The translations under genes and the position numbers were made by a program. A stretch of DNA of 64,000 bases from Asterella californica (Eukaryota > Streptophyta > Marchantiopsida > Marchantiales > Aytoniaceae): positions 29,734,001 to 29,798,000 of the forward strand of contig JAYKYS010000006.1 of assembly GCA_036924285.1 (NCBI GenBank), given 5' to 3'. The notes under the pieces are model-generated. The model saw only the letters and a program-made list of their open reading frames with translations, was not told the origin of the DNA and ran no database searches. Positions 9,776 through 18,730 of this stretch are shown here, piece by piece. Position 1 is the first letter of the stretch. The number at the start of each line of letters is the position of its first letter.

Positions 9776-10499
9776 AATTTCAGCACTTGCATAGCACACG
9801 CTAGAGTTGCAAATGAGCATTGCATCAATGTGTTAAAATCAAGATGACATTCCCTTAAACAAATTAAGGACAAAACTCAAGATGAAGTATCAAAATTGAC
9901 TGCTAGTGAGATCGTTTGGTTGTTGCGTCATGTTGCATACTTTTTGTTTGAAAATACATGACTATTGGACAGAAGAGGATGGAGAACTTGTCACCGAAAG
10001 AGATCTAAAGAATCTTAGAGGTGACATGGACGCTCAGGATAAAACTAGAGGTGAATCTGTCACCAGAAATAGAGTTGTACAAACATGTTTAGAACACAAC
10101 GGATCACCTGAAGGTCTTTTATGCAAAACTTAGCTGTTATTAATCAAGTTATTGCATAGAGAGTATATCAATTAAACAATGGAACCAACTCTCTCCTCTC
10201 TGCGAAGAAGAAGTGTCTTTTCAATTATGGGTATTTTTAATTTGTTTAAATATAGACTATTGATAAATTAGTTGAAAATGATTTTATTGGGACTCAAGCT
10301 CCAAAAACTGCAATTTCTTTCATTTTAAGTACTAAAAATATTTTTCTTGTTTTAACAAAAAATAAAAATATCTTAAAACTAGTCATATACTGAAAAATTT
10401 CTCTAGTATGTCTCAATGTTGAAACAGATTTAAGACTAAACACTTGAGTGCGTCGCAAGCGAACAGAAGATGAGGTGTCTACCTCACTCATTCCCCATG
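9776..10499. other. AT-rich intergenic DNA
   Basis: Probably more of the decayed Harbinger element or its flank. No coding or structural feature could be supported here. Confidence 0.3.
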
Positions 10500-11060
10500 T
10501 TCTTAACTAAGGGAGGAGAACACCCTATGAGGGATGTTCGATGCATGGATGAGCCAAGAAGAGTCTCCATCCTAGAGTCTGACGGATGAACTCTAGGGGC
10601 ATGAGGTGATGGTTAGGCTAGTAACAAGGTGCATTCTGATCCAGACTTGGACGAGGGCTTGAGATCAATCAAAGAGCTAGGACAAGACTAGGAAACGGGA
10701 CAACGAGTTAGACCATCGTTCGGGAGCTTGAGACCTAGACGGATATCACGAGCGGTTGGACCGTGAGGTGTGTTGGAGGTATGGTTTAGGACCTTGGACT
10801 TTATGGAAAGTCCGCCCCAAATCACATTGTGACTTGCTCATGTTTTGGGACCGACTTAGCCGAGTTTAGATAAGAACTTAGGGCATGTTGTGCTTGAGAG
10901 TTAAAGAGACGGTTCAACTCCAATCCGGACCAAATGAGACAAAGATAAGTGGTGCATGGAGACTAACGTGTGATTGTGGTTTGCATGTTAGCGTTGTGAG
11001 TTTTGTGACATATTGAGCAAGAGCTTCCATTAGCAGAACAAGGCGATAGGTGCTTGAAAT
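10500..11060 (+). repeat. Dispersed repeat R1, copy 1
   Basis: About 560 bp clearly homologous, in the same orientation, to 35,340-35,840. Shared phrases include GGACTTTAT with GGAAGTCCG, GACTTGCTCATGT, ACTTAGGGCATG/ACTTAGGGAATG, AAGTGGTGCATGGA and TAACGTGTGATTGTGGTTTG. There is no coding potential. It is probably the LTR or leader of an old retroelement; the second copy continues upstream into sequence related to 19,060-19,720. Confidence 0.75.
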
Positions 11061-11975
11061 GAACTCAGTTTCCAAATTCCAATGGACAACGTGTTTGTAT
11101 GAATGATAGAATGTTTGTTTAATTGATTGTTGAATGGATTGTGAGTTGTATCATGAACTGAACGAATGACATTCAATTGAGTTTGTATGAATGATTGTGT
11201 AAAATGAGCAAAATATAGATTAAAACTGATAAAGTATCTACCTACATCGTGATCAATTTAGATTTCAATCTATACGTCAATTATGTGTGGGTCGAAACGT
11301 CATGCATCGACTTAGATGTTTAGATCAAAACTTAATGAATTGACCTATACATTTAGGTCGATTCAACATACATCTAAGCCCAAGGTTGGAGTTCTAATTG
11401 GTTTTGGTGGATCACACGAGGGTTTTCATAAAGACAGCGGATGATTGTTAGGATGAATGTCCGCAATGAAGACTTTCATGAGGGTCATTGGTTATTGAAA
11501 TTTATCATTTAAAGATTATGTACCTTCAGTGATAAGATGAGGGTGGATTGACAAGAAGAGTGTTATGCAAACTAGGAGTGGTGTTACCGAAGAAGAGCTT
11601 GATTAGTTGCGATTGTTGGTGACACACTTTTTTGTTTTGCTTATCTAGATGTTAGTCCCTTCTCCAATCGCTTTGTATGAAAATTACAGAGTTCTACATC
11701 GTTAAGTTGTTTGGCATCTTTTAAATGTTCTAGAGACTAAACATGTATGGTTGTATGGTTGTAGACATTTGTGTGTAAAGCTTTTAACGACAGTTTTCAT
11801 CTAGATATAGACACCGGTTTAGTGACACGTTGTGTGAAAGATTGGTTTCGTTCTTTCCATGTGAAAGAAAAATGTTATACCGCTCGAGAATATGTCACGT
11901 GAAGAGTGAAAAGTGTGTTGCAACTCCTCACCTATCTCTTGTTGACCAAACGAAGACCAAATGCGGTTATTGATC
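11061..11975. other. AT-rich intergenic DNA
   Basis: About 0.9 kb without a supported feature. It contains short direct repeats of the type GAATGATTGTTGAATG around 11,100-11,200 and ends at the target-site duplication of the Ty3 element. Confidence 0.4.
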
Positions 11976-11980
11976 AGCTT
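11976..11980. repeat. Target-site duplication AGCTT, left
   Basis: The five bases AGCTT precede the left LTR and the same five follow the right LTR at 18,201-18,205. A 5-bp duplication is typical of Ty3-type integrases and fixes both ends of the element. Confidence 0.9.
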
Positions 11981-12487
11981 TGTAAGATGAGGCTCTAGAG
12001 TGAACTCCAAACTCGAATGCCCGTGGTGGTGCATTCGTAGCCTTTATATAGTGAGAGGAATAGTACATGATAAGCTTCCGACCAATGCTCATCTCTCACG
12101 CGGATCGCTGATGTGGCTTACATGCAGCCTTAGATCTAGAACAACATCTAGAGGTTCAGAATGAGCCACGTAGAAGGCTCGCTGGAAAGTTCTAGAAGCT
12201 TCTTTCTAGAAACTTCCTTCTGGAAGCTTCCCGGCTGGAAAGTTCTAGAAGCTTCTTTCTAGAAACTTCCTTCTGGAAGCTTCCCGGCTGGAAAGTTCTA
12301 GAAGCTTCCTTCTAGAAACTTCCTTCTGGAAGTTTCCCGACGGACTTTTGGCGCACTCGCCTAGTGGTAGAAGTACTATTTGCTGCATGTATTCTTCGGC
12401 CAACTTAGCCGTAACTAATTCTTATACCAAAGACTTCTACCAAACCAATTTCTCCTCTAGTTGATAAGTAGGACTCTACTTATTACA
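11981..12487 (-). repeat. 3' LTR of the Ty3 element
   Basis: 507 bp, beginning TGTAAGATGA and ending ACTTATTACA on the plus strand. It contains three 53-bp tandem units at 12,181-12,339 and a TATATAAAGG box on the minus strand near 12,041-12,052. It is the downstream LTR of the minus-strand element. Confidence 0.95.
12181..12339 (-). repeat. 53-bp heat-shock-element minisatellite, three units (3' LTR)
   Basis: Three tandem 53-bp units. Each unit contains a GAAnnTTCnnGAAnnTTC run and two further TTCnnGAAnnTTC cores (for example TTCTAGAAGCTTC, TTCTAGAAACTTC, TTCTGGAAGCTTC). These are canonical binding arrays for heat-shock transcription factors. The last unit differs slightly from the others, at the same bases as the last unit of the other LTR. 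Confidence 0.9.
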
Positions 12488-12503
12488 AACCTCCCCCCTT
12501 TTA
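12488..12503 (-). promoter_or_regulatory. Polypurine tract
   Basis: On the minus strand AAAAGGGGGGAGG lies just before the 3' LTR, the expected primer for plus-strand DNA synthesis. It overlaps or immediately follows the pol stop codon at 12,501-12,503. Confidence 0.85.
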
Positions 12504-15500
12504 AGAAGCAACGTCCTCGTTGCTCAACTGCTGTTCGAAAGCTTGCACTATGAGTGGGGCGTGTGCAAGATTGGTTGCAGGTTCCCATGTTGCTTCATGT
12601 AATGGATAACCTTTCCATTTGACCAAATAATCTACCCGTTGATGACGAGTCCCACGAACACGTTTCTTTAAGATGCATTCCACTTCAAACTCTTCCTCGC
12701 CATCGATAATTTGAGGCAGTGGTCGTGACTCTTGCGAATTGCCAAATTGAGGAGGTCGTGGTGTATATCGTCGTAATAAAGACACATGAAAAACCGGATG
12801 AATCTTCATGTGGGGTGGAAGTTCGAGTTGATATGCCACTGCTCCAATTCTCCGGACAACAGAGAAAGGCCCGATGAAGCGAGGGTTGAATTTACGACTG
12901 CCGATCAGAGTAAGGTTGGTTGTGGATAACCAAACTTGATCACCAATCGTGAACTCTTCATGCCGACGATGTCCATCGGCATATTGCTTTTGTCGGTTCT
13001 GAGCAACTTGTAGTTTCACCTTAGCTTTTTCCACTCCTTGTTGAATCCGTGCAACGAATTCATTAACAGCATCCACTTTGGTGTTGACTGACGACGTCGT
13101 GCTGAATCGTGTCAAACTTGCTGGTGTGAGAGGATGTTCGCCGTACATGAGATAAAAAGGTGTTTCACGAGTAGATGCATTGAGGGAGTTGTTGTAGGCA
13201 AATTCTACCAAAGGGAGTAAAGTGTCCCACTTCGCTTGCTCCTCCAGAGTAAAGGCTCGTAGCATGTCTTCAATGGTGCGATTGGCTCTTTCGGTTTGTC
13301 CATCGGTCTGTGGGTGATAAGCCGTAGACATGGCAAGTTTGGTCTTGAACAGACCAAATAGGGTTCTCCAAAACATGCTCGTAAACTGAGGACCTCTATC
13401 TGTTATAAGCACCCGCGATAGACCGTGCTGAGCAAAAATGGTGTTCAAATATATCTGAGCAAGTTGCGGTGCTGAGACGTCTTTCGTGGTCGGTCGAAGA
13501 TGGATCATCTTGCTGAGCTTATCGACGAAGACGACGATGGAGTCAAAACCTGAGCTCGTCATGGGAAGTTCACACACTAAGTCCATACTAACATGTTCCC
13601 AACGTTTGGAAGGGATCGGGAGGGGTTGAAGGAGACCGGAGGGTGCTTGATTTGTAGCCTTATTCTGTTGACACATTGCACAACTCCGAGTGTATACTGC
13701 AACATCCTCTGCCATCTTGGGCCAATAGAACACTCGTTGGACTGCTTCCAATGTCTTTTCTGCCCCCATGTGTCCTGCAATGGCTGAATCGTGACATTCA
13801 GTTAGTATGGTGGTACGTAGTTCTGGATCATCTGGGATCCATAACTTCCCTTCATGGAATACCAAACCATGGTTGCGGGTGATGGTTCTTGAAGGTTTTG
13901 CTGCGACAGTCTGTGCATCCGATTTTGTGCCCTCGATCAATTTTGTCCAGAAGTCAGAATTCACCTTGACTTCAGAGACTAGGTTATGCACCATAGGCAT
14001 GCGGGTTAATGCATCAGCAATTTGCTTCTTGCCCTCAACGTACGTGATGGTCATGTTGAATCGTTGCCTCCATTCTGCCCAACGGATTTGTCTCTTTGAG
14101 AGATCCTTCTGCGTCTCCAAATAGACTAAAGGTTTGTGGTCTGTCTCGACCACAAAAGCCTTCTCCCCTAGATAGTGCTTCCAATGCTTAGTAGCGAGAA
14201 CTATCGCCAATTCTTCTCTCTCGGTGGTGTGATAGTTCTGTTCTGCTGGTAACAACTTCCGAGAGAAGTATGCAATTGGATGCCAACCATCCTTCCATTC
14301 TTGCTGCAACACCGCCCCTACTGCCGTGCCTGATGCGTCCGTTGCTAACTTGATAGGTTTTTTTGGGTCGTACCACTTGAGGATCGGAGCATGTAGTAGC
14401 GCGGTTTTCAATGCTTGAAAACCTACTTCTTGCGCTGTTCCCCACATCCATTTCTTGCCTTTGCCTAACAGGGCAGTTAGTGGTTGTGCAAGCTTGGCAA
14501 AATGCTTAACAAATCTACGATAAAATCCTGTCAATCCCAAGAAGCTCTTAAGTTGGGTCTGATCTTCTGGAGCCTTCCATTGTTGGATGACAGCTATTTT
14601 ATCGGCCATTACTTGTATGCCTTCTGCACTCACTCTATGTCCTAAGTAGTCCACCTCCGTCTTGCCAAATTCACATTTTGAAATTTTGGCGTACAGTTTA
14701 TTTTGACGGAGTACTTGGAGAACCTCTCTCAAATGGTGCACATGGTCCTCCATAGTTTTGCTATAGACTAGGATGTCGTCAAGAAATACAACGACTGATC
14801 TGTCTAAGTACGGACGGAATATGTCATTCATCAGGCCCATGAAGGTGGCCGGTGCATTTGTGAGACCAAATGACATTACTAAGTATTCGAAGTGACCATA
14901 CCTTGTTCGAAAGGCAGTCTTTTCCACATCTTCATCAGCGATTCGAATCTGGTTGTACCCGCTCCGTAAGTCTAGCTTCGTGAAGTACTTTGCTCCTTCG
15001 AGTTGGTCGAACAAGTCATCCATCCGAGGTAGTGGATACTTATTCTTCACCGTTTGTTGATTGAGTGCTCGGTAATCGATGCACATCCGTAAGCTGTTAT
15101 CCTTTTTCTTAACAAAAAGGACTGGAGCTCCATATGGTGACACGCTGGGCTGGATGAACCCTTTTTGTAACATCTCCTCGATTTGCGCCTTGCACTCCTC
15201 CAATTCATGTGGCGCTAGTCTGTATGGGGCCTTACAAGGAGGGGTGCTCCCTGGAATCACCTCGATTTTGTGGTCAATCCTTCGTTTTGGTGGTAACCCT
15301 GAAGGAAGATCATCGGGAAAGACATCCCCATATTCTGCTATCACTCCTGTCAAGCTTTCTGGTATCTGCCCGTCGAGTCGTGCACTCGGGACTTCTCTTA
15401 TTAAACCCAAAAAACAGACATCGCTGCTACGTATAGCACTTGTACCTATTACATACAAAGGCAAGTTCTGTCTTCGAGATCTCACTCTATCTCCGAAGAT

Positions 15501-15611
15501 TTTCCACTGTTTGGTTTTCACCAGTTTTCTTCGCCAATCCACTTCGGGATTATACTGCTCCATCCACGGCATACCCAATATGACATCATAACGGGCTAAT
15601 GTGATCACTCG
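12501..15611 (-). CDS. pol: Ty3 pol: reverse transcriptase, RNase H, integrase, chromodomain
   Basis: A frame of about 1,036 codons. In numbering from the [14 protein letters not shown] segment, reverse transcriptase covers about 130-340 ([23 protein letters not shown], active site FLDD at 275-278). RNase H runs from about 415 to 540 (LATDAS, ETDHKPL). Integrase has an HHCC zinc domain (about 607-650) and the catalytic triad D676, D737 and E773, with 35 residues between D737 and E773, then a GPF module ([10 protein letters not shown]). A C-terminal chromodomain lies at about 975-1025 ([20 protein letters not shown]). The frame has no internal stop. It is continuous with protease except for one in-frame UGA at 15,614-15,612 and has no ATG of its own at its 5' end, so it must be expressed as part of a larger polyprotein. 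Confidence 0.93.
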   Translation of the reverse strand, partial: RVITLARYDVILGMPWMEQYNPEVDWRRKLVKTKQWKIFGDRVRSRRQNLPLYVIGTSAIRSSDVCFLGLIREVPSARLDGQIPESLTGVIAEYGDVFPDDLPSGLPPKRRIDHKIEVIPGSTPPCKAPYRLAPHELEECKAQIEEMLQKGFIQPSVSPYGAPVLFVKKKDNSLRMCIDYRALNQQTVKNKYPLPRMDDLFDQLEGAKYFTKLDLRSGYNQIRIADEDVEKTAFRTRYGHFEYLVMSFGLTNAPATFMGLMNDIFRPYLDRSVVVFLDDILVYSKTMEDHVHHLREVLQVLRQNKLYAKISKCEFGKTEVDYLGHRVSAEGIQVMADKIAVIQQWKAPEDQTQLKSFLGLTGFYRRFVKHFAKLAQPLTALLGKGKKWMWGTAQEVGFQALKTALLHAPILKWYDPKKPIKLATDASGTAVGAVLQQEWKDGWHPIAYFSRKLLPAEQNYHTTEREELAIVLATKHWKHYLGEKAFVVETDHKPLVYLETQKDLSKRQIRWAEWRQRFNMTITYVEGKKQIADALTRMPMVHNLVSEVKVNSDFWTKLIEGTKSDAQTVAAKPSRTITRNHGLVFHEGKLWIPDDPELRTTILTECHDSAIAGHMGAEKTLEAVQRVFYWPKMAEDVAVYTRSCAMCQQNKATNQAPSGLLQPLPIPSKRWEHVSMDLVCELPMTSSGFDSIVVFVDKLSKMIHLRPTTKDVSAPQLAQIYLNTIFAQHGLSRVLITDRGPQFTSMFWRTLFGLFKTKLAMSTAYHPQTDGQTERANRTIEDMLRAFTLEEQAKWDTLLPLVEFAYNNSLNASTRETPFYLMYGEHPLTPASLTRFSTTSSVNTKVDAVNEFVARIQQGVEKAKVKLQVAQNRQKQYADGHRRHEEFTIGDQVWLSTTNLTLIGSRKFNPRFIGPFSVVRRIGAVAYQLELPPHMKIHPVFHVSLLRRYTPRPPQFGNSQESRPLPQIIDGEEEFEVECILKKRVRGTRHQRVDYLVKWKGYPLHEATWEPATNLAHAPLIVQAFEQQLSNEDVAS

Positions 15612-15938
15612 TCACTCAATATCTTCACGATATTCACCTAAAGTAAGTTCTATCTTTCGAGGTAGAGATTCAATCTTCTCAGTCTGTCCATTGGGCAGTT
15701 CCACCTCTTCACTCTCATCACTTTCTAACTCCATTCCCAACTTCATAGCAGTCGATCGAGACAAAAAGTTCTCTGTTGCACCAGGATCGATTAGTACTCT
15801 CACCTGGGTCCCTTCCAAGACTCCATCCGTGACAATCAATTGTGCATTGTTTTTTGTCAATCTCCTTCTCCTTCCCTCGCCTTTCTTCTCCCTCCTTGCA
15901 CCAGTAAGGCCGCGAGGTGCATTTACTGGTGTTCTTCG
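15612..15938 (-). CDS. Ty3 protease segment, reached by -1 frameshift from gag
   Basis: 108 codons plus a UGA stop in the frame entered after slippage on GGGAAAC. The active-site region is VLIDPGATENFLS, the plant-type variant of the retropepsin D-S/T-G loop, preceded by an Arg-rich linker. The frame is closed upstream by a TGA just before the overlap with gag (about 12 codons of overlap), so it cannot be translated independently of gag. It ends at an in-frame UGA followed by CGA GTG ATC, directly continuing into the reverse transcriptase frame. The UGA is either a point mutation of a sense codon such as TGG or CGA, or a readthrough stop. Confidence 0.8.
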   Translation of the reverse strand, partial: RRTPVNAPRGLTGARREKKGEGRRRRLTKNNAQLIVTDGVLEGTQVRVLIDPGATENFLSRSTAMKLGMELESDESEEVELPNGQTEKIESLPRKIELTLGEYREDIE

Positions 15939-15944
15939 TTTCCC
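15899..15944 (-). promoter_or_regulatory. Programmed -1 ribosomal frameshift signal
   Basis: On the minus strand the slippery heptamer G GGA AAC (15,944-15,938) is in the correct gag phase (CTG GGA AAC). A six-base spacer GAAGAA follows. Then comes a perfect 9-bp stem, CACCAGTAA at 15,931-15,923 pairing with TTACTGGTG at 15,907-15,899, with a 15-nt loop. The gag stop TAA is inside the stem. Loop bases CCTC could pair with GAGG just downstream to form a pseudoknot. Slip sequence, spacer and hairpin all match known retroviral -1 frameshift sites, and protease lies exactly in the -1 frame. Confidence 0.85.
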
Positions 15945-17053
15945 AGTCTTGTCTCGATTTCTTCATCTCCTTCCGTCTCATTCAGATGATTCAGAGGTCG
16001 ACGATATGAAGATCTTGGATCTCTAGGAAAACGACTTCGGCAATTTGCAGCTATGTGGCCGAATCGCCCACAGCTGTAACATCGACGTTGCTCGAGTTGA
16101 GGTGTAGCATTCCTGACACCTTCTCCTCTAGGAGCTCCTTGACGTCTTTCTTCTGGCCGTCCTCGACGATCTCCACCTTCAAATTGTCGTGGCTGATAGC
16201 GGATGTTGCCTAGCTCCATGGGTGTCGGACCGTTTGCATAGGGGATTTCGGATCTATTCTGATGATTTGGTGGAATCATCACTTCTCCTCCTAATGCTCC
16301 AGCAATTCTCTGAGTGCAAGCGATGGCCTCAAAAACCGTGAGTGGGTTTTGCACCATTACTTCTTGTCGAATTCTTTCCTTCAACCCCCTCTTGAAATTA
16401 TCAAGAGCCTCCGCCGGACTCATATCAGTGATTGCAACTTGCAAGTCGAGGAAGGCTTCTACATACTCTTGAAGGCTTCCCTTCTGTTTCAATCCCCACA
16501 TCCTCGTTCGAGCCATTTGCACCGAGTCCACAGACTGGAAATTCTTCAACAATCCTTCTTGCATTGCAGTCCATGTGACTGTCCTCCCTTCCGCCAACAC
16601 CGATCTCTCCCATGCATCATACCACGTGAGAGCTTTATCAGTCAAGTAGCCACACGCAAACACTCCCGCTACGTGGTCCGTGATTTGCGTACTGAAAAGT
16701 CGCAAATATCGATTCATCCGAGAAATCCAATTCTCGACTACTCCCATAAGTCGTTGACCTTTGTACGGTTCAATGTTACATGTCTTCTTCATCCGTAGTA
16801 GCAGGGCACCTTCCTCATCGACTGGAGCTCTAACGATTTGTGCCACGGGTTCTCTTGGTGCAGCTTGCTCTCCCACCACTGGTACTCCTTGAGACGATCC
16901 TCCTCTTGCAACGTCTGTCATACTCTGACCCTCGAGGTTCAGCATTTTGTTTTGTAATGCTTCAACCGTCATCTTCATCTCTCGAAATTCGGTCAGCATG
17001 CCTTGCATCAGTTCCTGCATCACCAACTCTGGATTTGGAGGTTGTTGCTCCAT
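15923..17053 (-). CDS. gag: Ty3 gag protein
   Basis: 376 aa from ATG 17,053. An N-terminal coiled coil (about 10-45) precedes the retrotransposon gag core at about 85-255, recognisable from the segments YLRLFSTQITDHVAGVFACG, LTDKALTWYDAWE and LKNFQSVDSVQMARTRMWGL. A single CCHC zinc knuckle CYSCGRFGHIAANC uses C325, C328, H333 and C338. It is the structural protein of the virus-like particle. It ends at TAA 15,923-15,925, within the hairpin of the frameshift signal; residues L370-G371-N372 are encoded at the slip site. The ORF is preceded by two small leader ORFs. Confidence 0.93.
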   Translation of the reverse strand: MEQQPPNPELVMQELMQGMLTEFREMKMTVEALQNKMLNLEGQSMTDVARGGSSQGVPVVGEQAAPREPVAQIVRAPVDEEGALLLRMKKTCNIEPYKGQRLMGVVENWISRMNRYLRLFSTQITDHVAGVFACGYLTDKALTWYDAWERSVLAEGRTVTWTAMQEGLLKNFQSVDSVQMARTRMWGLKQKGSLQEYVEAFLDLQVAITDMSPAEALDNFKRGLKERIRQEVMVQNPLTVFEAIACTQRIAGALGGEVMIPPNHQNRSEIPYANGPTPMELGNIRYQPRQFEGGDRRGRPEERRQGAPRGEGVRNATPQLEQRRCYSCGRFGHIAANCRSRFPRDPRSSYRRPLNHLNETEGDEEIETRLGNEEHQ

Positions 17054-17098
17054 GATCGCTCTCTCTTTCTCTTACGACACGTAAGTTTCAAGCTTCTC

Positions 17099-17302
17099 CT
17101 AGTACAGAGTTATGACGGCCACTCGGAAACGTTCGTATACTACAGGTACTACAAAAGGGACAGGAGAATCAATTATCTCGCGGTAGAAATCCTCACCAAA
17201 ATTTCTAATCACAAACTCTCTATGTAACGATTTCGGTCTACAGACATAGCGGATCTCCACCCACGTGTTGAAGGGAACAGGAGCGGGTAGGTTTAGATCC
17301 AT
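17099..17302 (-). CDS. Leader small ORF B (67 aa), paralogue of ORF A
   Basis: Begins with ATG 17,302 (MDLNLPAPVPF) and ends 45 nt before the gag ATG. It aligns along its whole length with ORF A: PAPxxPF near the start, then the block FGEDF, a polar six-residue segment, and SPVP...PVV near the end. Conservation at protein level with clear DNA divergence suggests an old tandem duplication kept under coding constraint. I recognise no family. It could be an accessory protein or only a translational control element upstream of gag. Confidence 0.6.
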   Translation of the reverse strand: MDLNLPAPVPFNTWVEIRYVCRPKSLHREFVIRNFGEDFYREIIDSPVPFVVPVVYERFRVAVITLY

Positions 17303-17307
17303 GCTCA

Positions 17308-17523
17308 CTAAATCAAGATGTAGACGGTCAAATCCCAACTAGCTGCATATGTCACTACTGGAAGAATCACCGGGACTGGCGAATTCATCACTTGACCCAT
17401 GAAATCCTCACCGAAATGATAAACAAGATACACTCGAAAATGCTCTCGACGCATATACATAAGCTTGATATGAAAAGGATTCAAGAATGGTAATTCTGGA
17501 GCTGGAAATCTACCCCCATCCAT
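17308..17523 (-). CDS. Leader small ORF A (71 aa), paralogue of ORF B
   Basis: Begins with ATG 17,523 (MDGGRFPAPELPF) about 100 nt after the primer site and ends five bases before the ORF B ATG. Shared features with ORF B are the MD start, PAP and PF near the N-terminus, FGEDF in the middle and SPVPVILPVV near the end. On the expected mRNA it is the first substantial ORF. A minimal ATG-TGA pair overlaps its start as ATGTGATG, which could modulate initiation. There is no signal peptide or known motif; function unknown. Confidence 0.6.
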   Translation of the reverse strand: MDGGRFPAPELPFLNPFHIKLMYMRREHFRVYLVYHFGEDFMGQVMNSPVPVILPVVTYAASWDLTVYILI

Positions 17524-17627
17524 CACATAGCTCTCTTGATCCTTTCAACGCACTCAGAGTTCCAATTGCTAGGTATCCCGATCAAAGGTCCTTCTAAGAG
17601 GGGTAATCCGCTCTCTTAGAGTTTCCT

Positions 17628-17639
17628 GCTCTGATACCA
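17628..17639 (-). promoter_or_regulatory. Primer binding site for initiator tRNA-Met
   Basis: On the minus strand TGGTATCAGAGC, one base after the end of the 5' LTR, is the standard complement of the 3' end of plant initiator tRNA-Met. It confirms element orientation. Confidence 0.95.
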
Positions 17640-17640
17640 T

Positions 17641-18200
17641 TGTAAGATGAGGCTCTAGAGTGAACTCCAAACTCGAATGCCCGTGGTGGTGCATTCGTAG
17701 CCTTTATATAGTGAGAGGAATAGTACATGATAAGCTTCCGACCAATGCTCATCTCTCACGCGGATCGCTGATGTGGCTTACATGCAGCCTTAGATCTAGA
17801 ACAACATCTAGAGGTTCAGAATGAGCCACGTAGAAGGCTCGCTGGAAAGTTCTAGAAGCTTCTTTCTAGAAACTTCCTTCTGGAAGCTTCCCGGCTGGAA
17901 AGTTCTAGAAGCTTCTTTCTAGAAGCTTCCTTCTGGAAGCTTCCCGGCTGGAAAGTTCTAGAAGCTTCTTTCTAGAAACTTCCTTCTGGAAGCTTCCCGG
18001 CTGGAAAGTTCTAGAAGCTTCCTTCTAGAAACTTCCTTCTGGAAGTTTCCCGACGGACTTTTGGCGCACTCGCCTAGTGGTAGAAGTACTATTTGCTGCA
18101 TGTATTCTTCGGCCAACTTAGCCGTAACTAATTCTTATACCAAAGACTTCTACCAAACCAATTTCTCCTCTAGTTGATAAGTAGGACTCTACTTATTACA
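17641..18200 (-). repeat. 5' LTR of the Ty3 element (promoter copy)
   Basis: 560 bp, same ends as the 3' LTR but with four instead of three 53-bp units, which accounts exactly for the 53-bp length difference. On the minus strand the order is: heat-shock-element array (18,052-17,841), about 130 bp of other sequence, then TATATAAAGG (about 17,712-17,701). Transcription should begin about 30 bp further on, leaving only a short R/U5. Confidence 0.95.
17841..18052 (-). promoter_or_regulatory. Heat-shock-element array, four 53-bp units (5' LTR)
   Basis: Four tandem 53-bp units with roughly ten GAA/TTC modules each, spaced as alternating nGAAn pentamers (for example GAAAGTTCTAGAAGCTTC). The second unit differs by one base (TTCTAGAAGC versus TTCTAGAAAC). 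The array sits upstream of the TATA box in the direction of element transcription, as in a heat-inducible promoter. Heat control is inferred from the motif. Confidence 0.85.
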
Positions 18201-18205
18201 AGCTT
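18201..18205. repeat. Target-site duplication AGCTT, right
   Basis: Direct copy of 11,976-11,980; the pre-insertion site would have read TGATCAGCTT followed by GCTCTTATGG. Confidence 0.9.
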
Positions 18206-18730
18206 GCTCTTATGGTGAAATCCAAAATAGAGGGGTTCTAAGAGGGTTATGATTTTATCTTGTTTATGCTAAGAACATCGTTCAAGAGATGGTGGTCATT
18301 ATGATTAGATCCTCAGCTCGATACCTTGATATCTTCATTGGTATATTTTTCATTCACGTGTTCCTTCACGTTGGTGTCTTGGAAGAACAAGAGTGATCTA
18401 TTTTGGATCGGCTGGTACACTTGCAGCGAACCTAGAGCATAAACCTCATGATGTCCATGATCTAGATCAGAGAGTTAAGAAGATACTACATTTTTTAAGT
18501 GTGTGTTTCAGAAGAACTATCAACTTGAGGTTTATCTAATAAATCCTTTATTTATTCTCACTCTCCGTTATTTTGTGCAATAGAGCAAGTTTACTCTCAG
18601 ATAGATCTCTATGCCAAGAGAAGAGAGGAAGTTATATCAGAGAAGAGGACCCTCGAGGTAGCAAGATGAGATGAATTATGCCAAACAAGAGTTGATGCGG
18701 ATCCAAAACTCTACTCTCTTTTGATCAAAG
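18206..18730. other. Intergenic DNA right of the Ty3 element
   Basis: The continuation of the pre-insertion locus. No gene is seen; short open frames have no recognisable content. Confidence 0.3.

Larger units (their letters stand above)
11981..18200 (-). mobile_element. Ty3-type chromovirus LTR retrotransposon, nearly intact
   Basis: A 6,220-bp element on the minus strand with 507- and 560-bp LTRs (TG...CA), a 5-bp AGCTT target duplication, an initiator tRNA-Met primer site and a polypurine tract. Order on its coding strand: LTR, primer site, two small leader ORFs, gag, protease in the -1 frame, an in-frame UGA, then reverse transcriptase, RNase H, integrase and chromodomain, and LTR. The LTRs look identical apart from one extra 53-bp unit, and one base inside it, in the right copy, so insertion is recent. 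The chromodomain would direct integration toward marked chromatin. The only obvious defect is the UGA between protease and reverse transcriptase. Confidence 0.95.

Noticed and set aside
12181..12339. CRISPR-like regular repeats
   Set aside because: Units are contiguous with no unique spacers, lie in an LTR of a eukaryotic element and consist of heat-shock elements.
15718..15981. 87-aa minus-strand frame between gag and protease (MRRKEMKKSRQDW)
   Set aside because: It is the +1 frame, lacks the protease motif, and only overlaps the true -1 protease frame.
15079..16026. Plus-strand frames of 141-170 aa opposite pol and gag
   Set aside because: Opposite strand of conserved retrotransposon domains; composition is that of a shadow frame.
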